Positions 1-7,184 of a DNA stretch of 7,334 bases are shown in pieces. The stretch is taken from positions 1-7,334 of the forward strand of contig JAAUOI010000147.1 of assembly GCA_012036375.1 (NCBI GenBank), given 5' to 3'. Below the pieces are notes generated by a model, which searched no databases, was not told where the DNA came from, and saw only the letters and a program-made list of their open reading frames with translations. Source of the stretch: Allobrachymonas sp. (GTDB lineage: Bacteria; Pseudomonadota; Gammaproteobacteria; Burkholderiales; Burkholderiaceae_C). The position numbers and the translations under genes were made by a program. Position 1 is the stretch's first letter. Each line of letters starts with the position of its first letter.

Positions 1-1304
1 TCGACGGCAAAAACTGGCGCTTGAAGGATTACGAAGCGCGCGGCGGTTATCAAGCGTTGAAAAAAATCCTCGGCAAAGATGGCGCGAAGCCCACCGTGGA
101 TGCGGAAGGCAAAGAAATTCTACCGGGCATGACGCAAGACCAAGTCATTGCCGAGCTGAAAGCTTCTTCACTGCGTGGCCGTGGTGGCGCAGGCTTTCCT
201 ACTGGGCTCAAGTGGAGCTTCATGCCCCGCCAATTCCCCGGTCAGAAATACATCGTTTGCAACTCCGACGAAGGCGAGCCAGGCACGTTCAAAGATCGCG
301 ATATTTTGATGTACAACCCGCACATCATGATCGAAGGCATGATCATCGCGGGCTACTCCATTGGCGCAAGCGTTGGCTACAACTACATCCATGGCGAAAT
401 CTTCTCCGCTTACGAGCGCTTTGAAGAAGCATTGGAAGAGGCTCGCGCTGCGGGCTACTTGGGTGACAACGTCGCGGGCAGCAATTTTAAATTTCAGTTG
501 CACGCCTTCCACGGCTTCGGCGCGTATATCTGCGGTGAAGAAACTGCTTTGCTCGAATCGCTCGAAGGCAAAAAAGGCCAGCCGCGCTTTAAGCCGCCAT
601 TCCCCGCGAGCTTTGGTTTGTATGGCAAACCGACGACGATCAACAATACTGAAACCTTCGCAGCCGTTCCATGGATCATTCGCAATGGCGGCCAAGCGTA
701 TCTCGAATGCGGCAAACCAAACAATGGTGGTACGAAGATTTTCTCCATCCAAGGCGATGTAGAGAATCCCGGCAATTATGAAATTCCGATGGGCACGCCA
801 TTTTCAAAACTACTCGAATTGGCAGGTGGCGTGCGCGGCGGCAAAAAGCTCAAGGCTGTGATTCCTGGCGGCTCATCCTCGCCCGTGCTCCCCGCCAACA
901 TCATGATGGAATGCACGATGGATTACGACTCCATCTCCAAAGCAGGCTCTATGCTCGGCTCAGGTGCGGTGATCGTGATGGACGAGACGCGCGACATGGT
1001 CGATGTGCTGCTGCGCCTCTCGTACTTCTACATGCATGAATCCTGCGGCCAATGCACGCCTTGCCGCGAAGGCACAGGCTGGCTCTGGCGCATGGTGGAT
1101 CGCATTGAGCACGGACAAGGTCGCACAGAAGATTTACAAAAGCTCGACAACGTGGCCGAAAACATCATGGGCCGCACGATCTGCGCCTTGGGCGATGCCG
1201 CTGCGATGCCAGTGCGCGCGATGCTCAAGCATTTCCGTTCGGAATTCGCAGCCAAGATTGATGCGGCTGAGAAGTTGACGAATCAAACTGCCGTTGCAGC
1301 CTGA
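1..1304 (+). CDS. nuoF: NADH-quinone oxidoreductase subunit F (NuoF), 5' end missing
   Basis: NuoF is the NADH-oxidising flavoprotein of complex I: it binds NADH and FMN on the cytoplasmic peripheral arm and passes electrons to the N3 [4Fe-4S] cluster. The reading frame is open from base 3 (codons for DGKNWRLKDYEARGGY), so the true start lies upstream; the TTG at 21 falls inside this conserved opening and is not a start. Seen in sequence: the glycine-rich FMN/NADH-binding loop GRGGAGFPTG at about 177-206, the conserved ICGEETALLESLEG segment at about 528-570, and the N3 ligands as CGQCTPC (cysteine codons at 1044, 1053 and 1062) plus a fourth cysteine in TICALGDAA (codon at 1182). All expected ligands are present. 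The gene ends in tandem stops (TGA TAA, 1302-1307), 14 bases before nuoG. A lysine- and acid-rich stretch (75-128) between the N-terminal motif and the FMN loop looks like a lineage-specific insertion. Confidence 0.97.
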   Translation, partial: DGKNWRLKDYEARGGYQALKKILGKDGAKPTVDAEGKEILPGMTQDQVIAELKASSLRGRGGAGFPTGLKWSFMPRQFPGQKYIVCNSDEGEPGTFKDRDILMYNPHIMIEGMIIAGYSIGASVGYNYIHGEIFSAYERFEEALEEARAAGYLGDNVAGSNFKFQLHAFHGFGAYICGEETALLESLEGKKGQPRFKPPFPASFGLYGKPTTINNTETFAAVPWIIRNGGQAYLECGKPNNGGTKIFSIQGDVENPGNYEIPMGTPFSKLLELAGGVRGGKKLKAVIPGGSSSPVLPANIMMECTMDYDSISKAGSMLGSGAVIVMDETRDMVDVLLRLSYFYMHESCGQCTPCREGTGWLWRMVDRIEHGQGRTEDLQKLDNVAENIMGRTICALGDAAAMPVRAMLKHFRSEFAAKIDAAEKLTNQTAVAA

Positions 1305-1318
1305 TAAAAGAGAAGCAT

Positions 1319-3436
1319 ATGGTTGAACTCGATATCGACGGTCAAAAGGTAGAAATCACTGAAGGCAGCATGATCATGCATGCGGCTGAGAAGTGTGGCA
1401 CCTACATTCCGCATTTTTGTTATCACAAGAAGCTGAGCATTGCGGCGAATTGCCGCATGTGTTTGGTCGATGTGGAAAAAGCACCGAAGCCGATGCCAGC
1501 TTGCGCCACGCCTGTGACGCAGGGCATGATCGTGCGCACCAAGAGCGATAAAGCGATCAAGGCGCAGCAATCCGTGATGGAGTTTTTGCTGATCAATCAC
1601 CCGCTGGATTGCCCGATTTGCGATCAAGGCGGCGAATGCCAGTTGCAAGATTTGGCGGTGGGCTATGGCAAAAGCAGCTCGCGCTACGACGAAGAAAAGC
1701 GCGTGGTGGCGAACAAAGATGTGGGTCCACTCATCAGCATGGAAGAGATGAGCCGCTGCATCCATTGCACACGCTGCGTGCGCTTCGGCCAAGAAGTGGC
1801 CGGCAGCATGGAGCTGGGCATGAGCCATCGCGGCGAACATGCGGAGATTGAAACCTTTGTAGGCGAAACCGTTGATTCTGAGCTTTCGGGCAACATGATC
1901 GACATTTGCCCTGTCGGCGCGTTGACCAGCAAGCCATTCCGCTACAGCGCTCGCACATGGGAGCTCTCGCGCCGCAAGTCGGTGAGCCCGCATGATTCAA
2001 CCGGCGCGAATTTGATTGTGCAGGTGAAAAACAATGCCGTGATGCGCGTGGTGCCGCTGGAAAATGAAGCGGTGAACGAATGCTGGATTGCAGACCGTGA
2101 TCGTTTCAGCTACGAAGCCTTGAATGGCGAAGACCGCCTGAAAACGCCGATGCTCAAGCAAGGCGGGCAGTGGAAAGAAGTCGATTGGCAAACGGCGCTG
2201 GAATATGTGGCCAATGGCCTCAAGCAAATCAAAACAGAGAATGGCGCTGATGCGATTGGCGCTTTGCTCAGCCCGCACAGCACGACGGAAGAGCTTTACT
2301 TAGCCACGCAACTCGTGCGCGGTTTGGGTTCGGATAACGTGGATGCGCGTTTGCGCAACGCTGAGTTTGGCAAAGCAGAAGGTGTGCGTTGGCTCGGCAC
2401 ATCGATTGCTTCGCTGTCGAACTTGCAAAGCGCTTTGATCGTGGGCAGCAATCTGCGCAAGGATCATCCGCTGTTTGCACAACGAATTCGCCAGTCTGCC
2501 CGCAGGGGATGTGCGCTGAGTGCTATTAATTCTGTAGTGTATGACTGGGCGATGCCGGTAGCGAATTCTGTTGCTGTGCCTGCTGGGCAGTGGGCACAGA
2601 CGCTGGCTGATGTTGCTGCTGCCGTGGCGGCGGAGAAGGGCGTTCAAGCCCCCGCGTCTGGTCATGCCACGGAAGCAGCGCAAAAAATTGCGAAGTCGCT
2701 CGTTAAAGGTGAGCGCAAAGCAATTCTGCTGGGTAATGCTGCAGCGCATCACGCCAATGCGTCGAGTCTGCTGGCTCTTGCCGATTGGCTGGGCGAGCAC
2801 ACCGGCGCAACAGTCGGTTATCTCACCGAAGCTGCAAACACTTTAGGCGCACAACTCGTTGGCGCTCAGCCACAGATGAGTGGCAAAAATGCTGCGCAAA
2901 TGCAAAGCGGCTTGAAAGCCTTGCTCTTGCTGAACAATGAGCCAGAGCACGACACCGCCGCCAAAGCCGCAGTGCAAGCCGATATGGTCGTGACACTCAG
3001 TCCGTTCAAAACGAATATGGCGTTTAGCGATGTGTTGCTGCCGATTTCTCCGTTCACCGAGACGGCGGGCACGTTCGTGAACGCCGAAGGCCGGATTCAA
3101 AGTTTCCACGGTGTCGTGAAGCCACTCGGCGAAACGCGTCCGGGCTGGAAGGTGTTGCGCGTTTTAGGCAGCACGCTCGGTCTCTCTGGTTTTGAATTTG
3201 AAACGGCGCAAGATGTGGCTGCTGCTGCGTTGAAAGGCGACAAAGAGTTCGTCTCTGCATCCAATCTTAGCAATGCCACGAAGTCGAGTTTTGATCTAGG
3301 TAAATCAGCAGACGAGCCAGCAACAGCTTTGATCTATCAACTCGACAGCCTGACGCGACGCGCTCCTGCCTTGCAAGCGACTGCGGATGCCAAGGCTGGC
3401 GACAAAGTGGGTCAATTAGAAGAGGTGGTCGCATGA
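1319..3436 (+). CDS. nuoG: NADH-quinone oxidoreductase subunit G (NuoG)
   Basis: NuoG is the largest peripheral-arm subunit and wires electrons from the NADH module towards NuoI. The 705-residue protein starts with a [2Fe-2S] ferredoxin domain (N1b ligands C34, C45, C48, C62). Next comes the His/Cys motif that binds N5 (H94, C98, C101, C107), then N4 (C147, C150, C153 and C197 in DICPVGAL). From about residue 220 it continues as a molybdopterin-oxidoreductase-like domain, which in NuoG carries no molybdenum cofactor. The extra N7 cysteines known from E. coli and Thermus are absent around residues 210-240, as is common outside those groups. Conserved C-terminal text includes TGATVGYLTEAANTLGAQ and SPFKTNMAFSDVLLPISPFT. 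The ATG at 1319 matches the family N-terminus; its ribosome site is weak (AGAGAAG just upstream). The stop overlaps the nuoH start (ATGA, 3433-3436), implying coupled translation. No frameshift is seen. Confidence 0.97.
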   Translation: MVELDIDGQKVEITEGSMIMHAAEKCGTYIPHFCYHKKLSIAANCRMCLVDVEKAPKPMPACATPVTQGMIVRTKSDKAIKAQQSVMEFLLINHPLDCPICDQGGECQLQDLAVGYGKSSSRYDEEKRVVANKDVGPLISMEEMSRCIHCTRCVRFGQEVAGSMELGMSHRGEHAEIETFVGETVDSELSGNMIDICPVGALTSKPFRYSARTWELSRRKSVSPHDSTGANLIVQVKNNAVMRVVPLENEAVNECWIADRDRFSYEALNGEDRLKTPMLKQGGQWKEVDWQTALEYVANGLKQIKTENGADAIGALLSPHSTTEELYLATQLVRGLGSDNVDARLRNAEFGKAEGVRWLGTSIASLSNLQSALIVGSNLRKDHPLFAQRIRQSARRGCALSAINSVVYDWAMPVANSVAVPAGQWAQTLADVAAAVAAEKGVQAPASGHATEAAQKIAKSLVKGERKAILLGNAAAHHANASSLLALADWLGEHTGATVGYLTEAANTLGAQLVGAQPQMSGKNAAQMQSGLKALLLLNNEPEHDTAAKAAVQADMVVTLSPFKTNMAFSDVLLPISPFTETAGTFVNAEGRIQSFHGVVKPLGETRPGWKVLRVLGSTLGLSGFEFETAQDVAAAALKGDKEFVSASNLSNATKSSFDLGKSADEPATALIYQLDSLTRRAPALQATADAKAGDKVGQLEEVVA

Positions 3437-4514
3437 TTGATGCATTCCACGCTTGGGCGAATGGCTTGATCGTTGCCAGTTGGTGGCAAGGCTTGGCTTG
3501 GCCTGTGATCTGGACGCTGATGAAAATCATCGCCGTTACGCTGCCTGTGATGGGCGCAGTGGCGTATCTCACGCTTTGGGAGCGCAAGTTCATCGGCTGG
3601 ATGCAAATTCGTCTTGGACCCAATCGCGTCGGCCCGTTTGGCTTGTTGCAACCGATTGCTGATGCACTCAAGCTGCTCACCAAAGAAATCATCGTGCCTG
3701 CAGCAGCCAGCAAAGGCTTGTTTTCATCGGCCCGATCATGACGATCATGCCCGCGCTGGCGGCTTGGGCGGTTGTGCCCTTTGGCCCCGATATGGCGCTG
3801 GCCAATATCAATGCGGGCCTGCTCTTCTTGATGGCGATCACGTCGCTTGAAGTCTATGGCGTGATCATCGCGGGCTGGGCATCGAATTCTAAATACGCTT
3901 TCCTCGGTGCATTGCGTGCATCTGCGCAAATGGTGAGCTACGAGATTGCGATGGGTTTTTGCTTCGTCGTCGTGCTCATGGTGGCAGGTACTTTGAACAT
4001 GACGGGCATCGTCACCAGTCAAGGCACGGGCTACTTTGCCAGTATGGGTTTGAATTTCCTCTCGTGGAACTGGTTGCCACTGCTGCCGATTTTTGTGGTG
4101 TACATCATCTCCGGCATCGCCGAGACGAACCGCCATCCGTTTGACGTGGTGGAAGGTGAGTCTGAAATCGTGGCCGGCCACATGGTGGAGTATTCCGGCA
4201 TGTCGTTTGCGATGTTCTTCTTGGCGGAATACGCCAATATGTGGCTGGTATCGATTTTGGCCGTGATCATGTTCTTGGGCGGCTGGTTGCCACCGATTGA
4301 CAGCGCCTTGTTTAACTGGATTCCTGGCTGGATTTGGCTGGGTGTGAAAACCTTCTGTGTCGTTAGTCTCTTCATCTGGGTACGAGCCACTTTCCCGCGC
4401 TTCCGCTATGACCAGATCATGCGCTTGGGTTGGAAGATTTTTATTCCCGTCACGCTGGTGTGGCTGGTTGTTGTGGGCTTGTGGATCATCAGCCCTTGGA
4501 ATATTTGGAAGTAA
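3433..4514 (+). pseudogene. nuoH: NADH-quinone oxidoreductase subunit H (NuoH), interrupted by a one-base frameshift
   Basis: NuoH is the membrane subunit that forms much of the quinone chamber and joins the peripheral arm to the proton-pumping arm. The first reading frame (3433-3741) gives 97 authentic residues, including the motif WERKFIGWMQIRLGPNRVGP (residues 49-68), then SSARS and a TGA. The remainder, from GPIMTIMPALAAW to the stop at 4512-4514, continues at once in the next frame and contains AETNRHPFDVVEGESE (4119-4166) and EYSGM, the conserved quinone-site loop. Adding one T to the run at 3721-3724 restores an unbroken protein of about 360 residues, the normal family length. A ribosome site (AGAGGTGG, 3421-3428) sits inside the end of nuoG. 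As written, the gene cannot make one full-length protein. It is either a real inactivating mutation or a homopolymer sequencing error; the intact downstream half does not look decayed. Confidence 0.93.
3721..3724 (+). other. Frameshift site in nuoH (T4 run, one T missing)
   Basis: The observed codons TTG TTT TCA TCG diverge from the family, while TTG TTT TTC ATC GGC would give the expected LFFIGPIM. The change is therefore loss of a single T within or beside this four-T run. Downstream coding text is intact in the shifted frame up to the natural stop. Confidence 0.9.
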
Positions 4515-4525
4515 GGCGAGCCATC

Positions 4526-5050
4526 ATGTCATCGACCACTCTCGCAACACCGGGCTTTTCGCTCAAAGATTTTCTCTCCAGCTTCATGCTGATTGAGCTG
4601 TTCAAAGGCTTTGCGCTCACAGGCAAGCATGCCTTTCGTCGCAAGATCACGGTGATTTTTCCAGAAGAAAAAACACCCCAATCGCCGCGTTTTCGTGGTC
4701 TGCATGCGCTGCGCCGCTATGAAAATGGCGAAGAGCGCTGCATTGCTTGCAAGCTCTGCGAAGCCGTGTGCCCCGCGATGGCGATCACGATTGAGAGCGA
4801 TATGCGCGCCGATGGCAGCCGCCGAACCACGCGCTATGACATTGATTTAACGAAATGTATCTTCTGCGGTTTCTGCGAGGAAAGCTGCCCAGTGGATTCC
4901 ATCGTTGAGACACACATCTTGGAATACCACGGCGAAAAACGCGGTGATTTGTATTTCACCAAAGACATGCTACTCGCAGTGGGCGACCGCTATGAAAAGA
5001 AATCGCAGCCGCCAAAGCTGCGGATGCGAAATATCGCTGACGTGATTTGA
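4526..5050 (+). CDS. nuoI: NADH-quinone oxidoreductase subunit I (NuoI), C-terminus altered by a frameshift
   Basis: NuoI carries the two [4Fe-4S] clusters N6a and N6b that relay electrons from NuoG towards the quinone site. The 174-residue protein shows both 8Fe-ferredoxin motifs: C72, C75, C78, C82 (CIACKLCEAVCP) and C111, C114, C117, C121 (CIFCGFCEESCP), with conserved HALRRYENGEERC and ILEYHGEKRGDLYFTKDMLLAVGDRYE. I place the start at the ATG at 4526, because AAGGCGAG lies five bases upstream and the frame before it belongs to the end of nuoH. After residue 158 the protein reads KSQPPKLRMRNIADVI, which is not NuoI-like. The overlapping frame from 4999 reads EIAAAKAADAKYR and stops at 5038-5040, which is the usual ending in related bacteria. 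One A appears lost from the run at 4995-4998; restoring it gives 171 residues. Both cluster motifs are unaffected, so the altered protein might still function. Confidence 0.95.
   Translation: MSSTTLATPGFSLKDFLSSFMLIELFKGFALTGKHAFRRKITVIFPEEKTPQSPRFRGLHALRRYENGEERCIACKLCEAVCPAMAITIESDMRADGSRRTTRYDIDLTKCIFCGFCEESCPVDSIVETHILEYHGEKRGDLYFTKDMLLAVGDRYEKKSQPPKLRMRNIADVI
4995..4999 (+). other. Frameshift site near the 3' end of nuoI (A4 run, one A missing)
   Basis: The annotated frame reads GAA AAG AAA TCG (E K K S). With one more A it reads GAA AAA GAA ATC (E K E I), followed by AAAKAADAKYR and a stop at 5038-5040. The exact recovery of a typical NuoI ending in the other frame is the evidence for a single-base loss here. 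Confidence 0.8.
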
Positions 5051-5051
5051 T

Positions 5052-5071
5052 TTTTTCGATAAAGCGAAAAA
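5052..5071 (+). other. Short A/T-rich hairpin between nuoI and nuoJ
   Basis: TTTTTCG (5052-5058) and CGAAAAA (5065-5071) can form a seven-pair stem around the loop ATAAAG, within the 48-base gap between the ancestral nuoI stop and nuoJ. The stem is A/U-rich and has no following U-tract, so it does not look like an intrinsic terminator. It could modulate initiation of nuoJ or mRNA processing, but that is only inference. Confidence 0.4.
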
Positions 5072-5088
5072 TTCTGAAAAGATAAAAA

Positions 5089-5760
5089 ATGGATATCAAA
5101 ACAGGTCTCTTCTATGTGTTCTCAGCGGTGCTGCTGTTTGCGGCATTCCGCGTGATCACGGCGCGCAACCCGGTGCATGCTGCGTTGTTTCTCGTGTTGG
5201 CTTTCTTCCAAGCCGCTGCGATTTGGATTTTGCTGAAAGCTGAATTCTTGGCGATTACTCTCGTGCTCGTGTATGTCGGCGCGGTGATGGTGCTCTTCCT
5301 CTTCGTGATCATGATGATGGACATCAACATGGACGAAGTTCGCCAGGGTTTCTGGAAGCACTTTCCTTTGGCCGCTGGCATTGGTGCATTGATCGCTTTG
5401 GAAATGGGGTTCGTACTCATGGGTGGCTTCCGTTTGACGGACGGACCGCAAACACCTGAAGTGCTCGCTGCGCAGGCGAACAACACCAAAGCGCTTGGTG
5501 TGTTGCTCTACACCCAATACATTTATCCGATGGAAGTGGCTGCGGTGCTCCTGCTGGTCGGTATCGTTGCTGCAATTGCGCTCACGCTGCGCGAGCGCAA
5601 AGACAGCAAGCATGTGGATGCGGGCGATCAGGTGCGCGTGAAGGCACGTGATCGGATGGAGATCATCAAAATGAATGCTACTAAATCGGTAGCACTCAGC
5701 GCAGATTCTATGCCGGCGAATGACTCAAATGATCTAAAAAATGAAGGAGGTAAAGCATGA
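5089..5760 (+). CDS. nuoJ: NADH-quinone oxidoreductase subunit J (NuoJ)
   Basis: NuoJ is an integral membrane subunit at the junction between the quinone chamber and the antiporter-like subunits; it contributes to the central charged axis of the membrane arm. The 223-residue protein shows five hydrophobic segments at roughly residues 5-23, 29-49, 53-76, 93-112 and 148-168. The third contains the family signature VYVGAVMVLFLFVIMM with its conserved tyrosine (Y62). A hydrophilic tail of about 55 residues follows the last helix; its end (after about residue 195) is weakly conserved in the family. The ATG at 5089 matches the family start, but the ribosome site is poor (an A-rich tract with GAAAAG). 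The stop overlaps the nuoK start, and the last codons of nuoJ carry the strong nuoK ribosome site. No lesion is seen. Confidence 0.96.
   Translation: MDIKTGLFYVFSAVLLFAAFRVITARNPVHAALFLVLAFFQAAAIWILLKAEFLAITLVLVYVGAVMVLFLFVIMMMDINMDEVRQGFWKHFPLAAGIGALIALEMGFVLMGGFRLTDGPQTPEVLAAQANNTKALGVLLYTQYIYPMEVAAVLLLVGIVAAIALTLRERKDSKHVDAGDQVRVKARDRMEIIKMNATKSVALSADSMPANDSNDLKNEGGKA
5744..5751 (+). promoter_or_regulatory. Strong Shine-Dalgarno site for nuoK
   Basis: AAGGAGGT is an almost ideal complement to the 3' end of 16S rRNA and sits five bases before the nuoK ATG at 5757. It lies inside the last codons of nuoJ (encoding EGGK) and is the best ribosome site in the window. It fixes the nuoK start. 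Confidence 0.85.
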
Positions 5761-6065
5761 GCTTAACCCTCGGTCATTTCCTCACACTGGGAGCGCTGCT
5801 GTTTGCGCTGTCGGTCATCGGCATTTTCTTGAACCGCAAAAACCTCATCGTGTTGCTCATGGCCATCGAGTTGATGTTGCTCGCGGTGAACATGAACTTT
5901 GTCGCTTTCTCCTATTACTTGGGCGATTTGCATGGCCAAGTCTTTGTGTTTTTTATTCTCACCGTGGCTGCTGCTGAATCAGCCATTGGCTTGGCGATCC
6001 TTGTGCTGCTGTTCCGCAACAAGGCCAGCATCTCGGTAGACGAACTCAACACGCTCAAGGGGTAA
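5757..6065 (+). CDS. nuoK: NADH-quinone oxidoreductase subunit K (NuoK)
   Basis: NuoK is a small three-helix membrane subunit, homologous to MrpC and mitochondrial ND4L, forming part of a proton channel beside NuoJ. The protein is 102 residues, the normal family length. Hydrophobic segments lie at about residues 5-25, 29-53 and 61-87. The two membrane-buried glutamates needed for coupling in E. coli (E36 and E72) are present as E38 in LLMAIELMLLAVNMNFVAF and E74 in VAAAESAIGLAI. It begins at an ATGA overlap with nuoJ behind a near-perfect ribosome site and ends three bases before nuoL, so translation of the three genes is probably coupled. It is intact and unremarkable. Confidence 0.97.
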   Translation: MSLTLGHFLTLGALLFALSVIGIFLNRKNLIVLLMAIELMLLAVNMNFVAFSYYLGDLHGQVFVFFILTVAAAESAIGLAILVLLFRNKASISVDELNTLKG

Positions 6066-6068
6066 ATC

Positions 6069-7184
6069 ATGTCAAGCACCTTGAACGCAACCACTCTTCT
6101 GGCGGTTCCACTCGCTCCGCTTGTGGGCTCACTGCTCGCGGGCATTTTGGGTACGCAGCTCGGTGGCAATTGGATTGGCCGCCGCCTCTCGCATTTCTTC
6201 ACTATCCTCGGCGTGCTCATCGCTTTTATCTTGTCGGCGCAAACGCTGGTCAAGGTGATTGATGGCGCCCGCTTTAACGAAACCATCTACACCTGGATGC
6301 AGCTCGGTGGCCTCAAGATGGAAATCGGCTTCATGGTCGATGGGCTCACCGCCATGATGATGTGCGTCGTGACCTTCGTATCGCTCATGGTGCACCTCTA
6401 CACCATTGGCTACATGGAAGAAGACGAAGGCTACAACCGCTTTTTCGCCTATATTTCGCTCTTCACGTTCTCCATGCTGATGCTCGTGATGAGCAACAAC
6501 ATGCTCCAGCTCTTCTTCGGCTGGGAAGCCGTGGGCTTGGTCTCGTATCTCTTGATTGGCTTTTGGTACAACAAGCCGACGGCGATTTTTGCCAACATGA
6601 AAGCATTCTTGGTCAATCGCGTGGGCGATTTTGGCTTCATCATGGGCATTGGCTTGATCGCCGCTTACTCGGGCAGCTTTAACTACACCGAAGTGTTTGC
6701 CAAGGCACAAGAGTTGGCGGCGATTGAATTTCCTTGGGTATTCTTCGGCCAAGAAGCGATGCTGATCACCGTGATCTGCATTTGCCTCTTCATCGGCGCG
6801 ATGGGCAAATCGGCGCAATTCCCGCTGCATGTCTGGCTGCCGGATTCGATGGAAGGCCCCACACCAATTTCTGCGTTGATTCACGCGGCAACGATGGTGA
6901 CCGCAGGTATCTTCATGGTGGCACGCATGTCGCCAATTTATGAGTTGTCTGACGCGGCTTTGAATTTCATTTTGATCATTGGTGCGATCACAGCGCTCTT
7001 CATGGGCTTCATGGGCATTATTCAAAACGACATCAAGCGCGTCGTGGCGTATTCCACACTCTCGCAGCTGGGCTACATGACGGTGGCGCTCGGTGCCTCA
7101 GCCTACTCAGTGGCCGTGTTTCACTTGATGACGCACGCTTTCTCATCGCGCTTGTGTCGTTTCATGGCGATTCCCCTTCTGTAG
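6069..7184 (+). CDS. nuoL: NADH-quinone oxidoreductase subunit L (NuoL), truncated: N-terminal 358 residues only
   Basis: NuoL is the distal antiporter-like subunit of the membrane arm, homologous to MrpA and ND5. The start at 6069 has AAGGGG (6057-6062) six bases upstream and lies three bases after the nuoK stop. Conserved residues present include E153 in FFGWEAVGLVSYLLIGFWYN and K247 in MGKSAQFPLHVWLPDSM, matching the essential E144 and K229 of E. coli, and the segment ALIHAATMVTAG. Homology runs through VFHLMTHAF (residue 358, ending at 7142). The family then expects FKALLFL, but the sequence gives SSRLCRFMAIPLL and a stop at 7182-7184. A full NuoL has more than 600 residues, so the later helices, the lysines equivalent to K342 and K399, the long lateral helix and the last anchor helix are missing. 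The remainder is not found in the 150 bases after the stop in any frame. The cause could be an insertion, a rearrangement or a false assembly join. Confidence 0.95.
   Translation: MSSTLNATTLLAVPLAPLVGSLLAGILGTQLGGNWIGRRLSHFFTILGVLIAFILSAQTLVKVIDGARFNETIYTWMQLGGLKMEIGFMVDGLTAMMMCVVTFVSLMVHLYTIGYMEEDEGYNRFFAYISLFTFSMLMLVMSNNMLQLFFGWEAVGLVSYLLIGFWYNKPTAIFANMKAFLVNRVGDFGFIMGIGLIAAYSGSFNYTEVFAKAQELAAIEFPWVFFGQEAMLITVICICLFIGAMGKSAQFPLHVWLPDSMEGPTPISALIHAATMVTAGIFMVARMSPIYELSDAALNFILIIGAITALFMGFMGIIQNDIKRVVAYSTLSQLGYMTVALGASAYSVAVFHLMTHAFSSRLCRFMAIPLL

Noticed and set aside
1283..1993. Minus-strand open frame (236 codons) opposite nuoG
   Set aside because: It is antisense to the N1b, N5 and N4 iron-sulfur domains of NuoG; its composition is that of a shadow frame and nothing supports expression.
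1940..2060. Absence of the N7 cluster cysteines in NuoG as a possible defect
   Set aside because: N7 is found only in some bacteria such as E. coli and Thermus; its absence is normal in many lineages and does not indicate damage.
2490..2640. Stretch of nuoG with somewhat different codon choice (for example AGG, ATT, GTA)
   Set aside because: It lies in the variable part of the C-terminal domain, keeps the NuoG frame and typical text (VVYDWAMPVANSVAVP), and is too short to argue for transfer.
3267..4181. Long open frame on the minus strand (304 codons) opposite nuoG/nuoH
   Set aside because: It lies wholly antisense to conserved complex I genes, is rich in His, Arg and Gln as expected from reading such genes backwards, and has no recognisable domain or convincing ribosome site.
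4430..4525. Upstream extension of nuoI to an earlier ATG at 4430
   Set aside because: The extra 32 residues overlap the conserved end of nuoH in another frame and are not NuoI-like; the ATG at 4526 has a ribosome site at the right distance.
5052..5071. Intergenic hairpin as an intrinsic terminator inside the operon
   Set aside because: The stem is A/T-rich and weak, no U-tract follows it, and nuoJ, nuoK and nuoL continue downstream in the same operon.
6129..7025. Long open frame on the minus strand (298 codons) opposite nuoL
   Set aside because: It is very rich in His, Glu and Arg, a mirror of the codons for hydrophobic helices. It has no domain and is explained by codon bias in nuoL.
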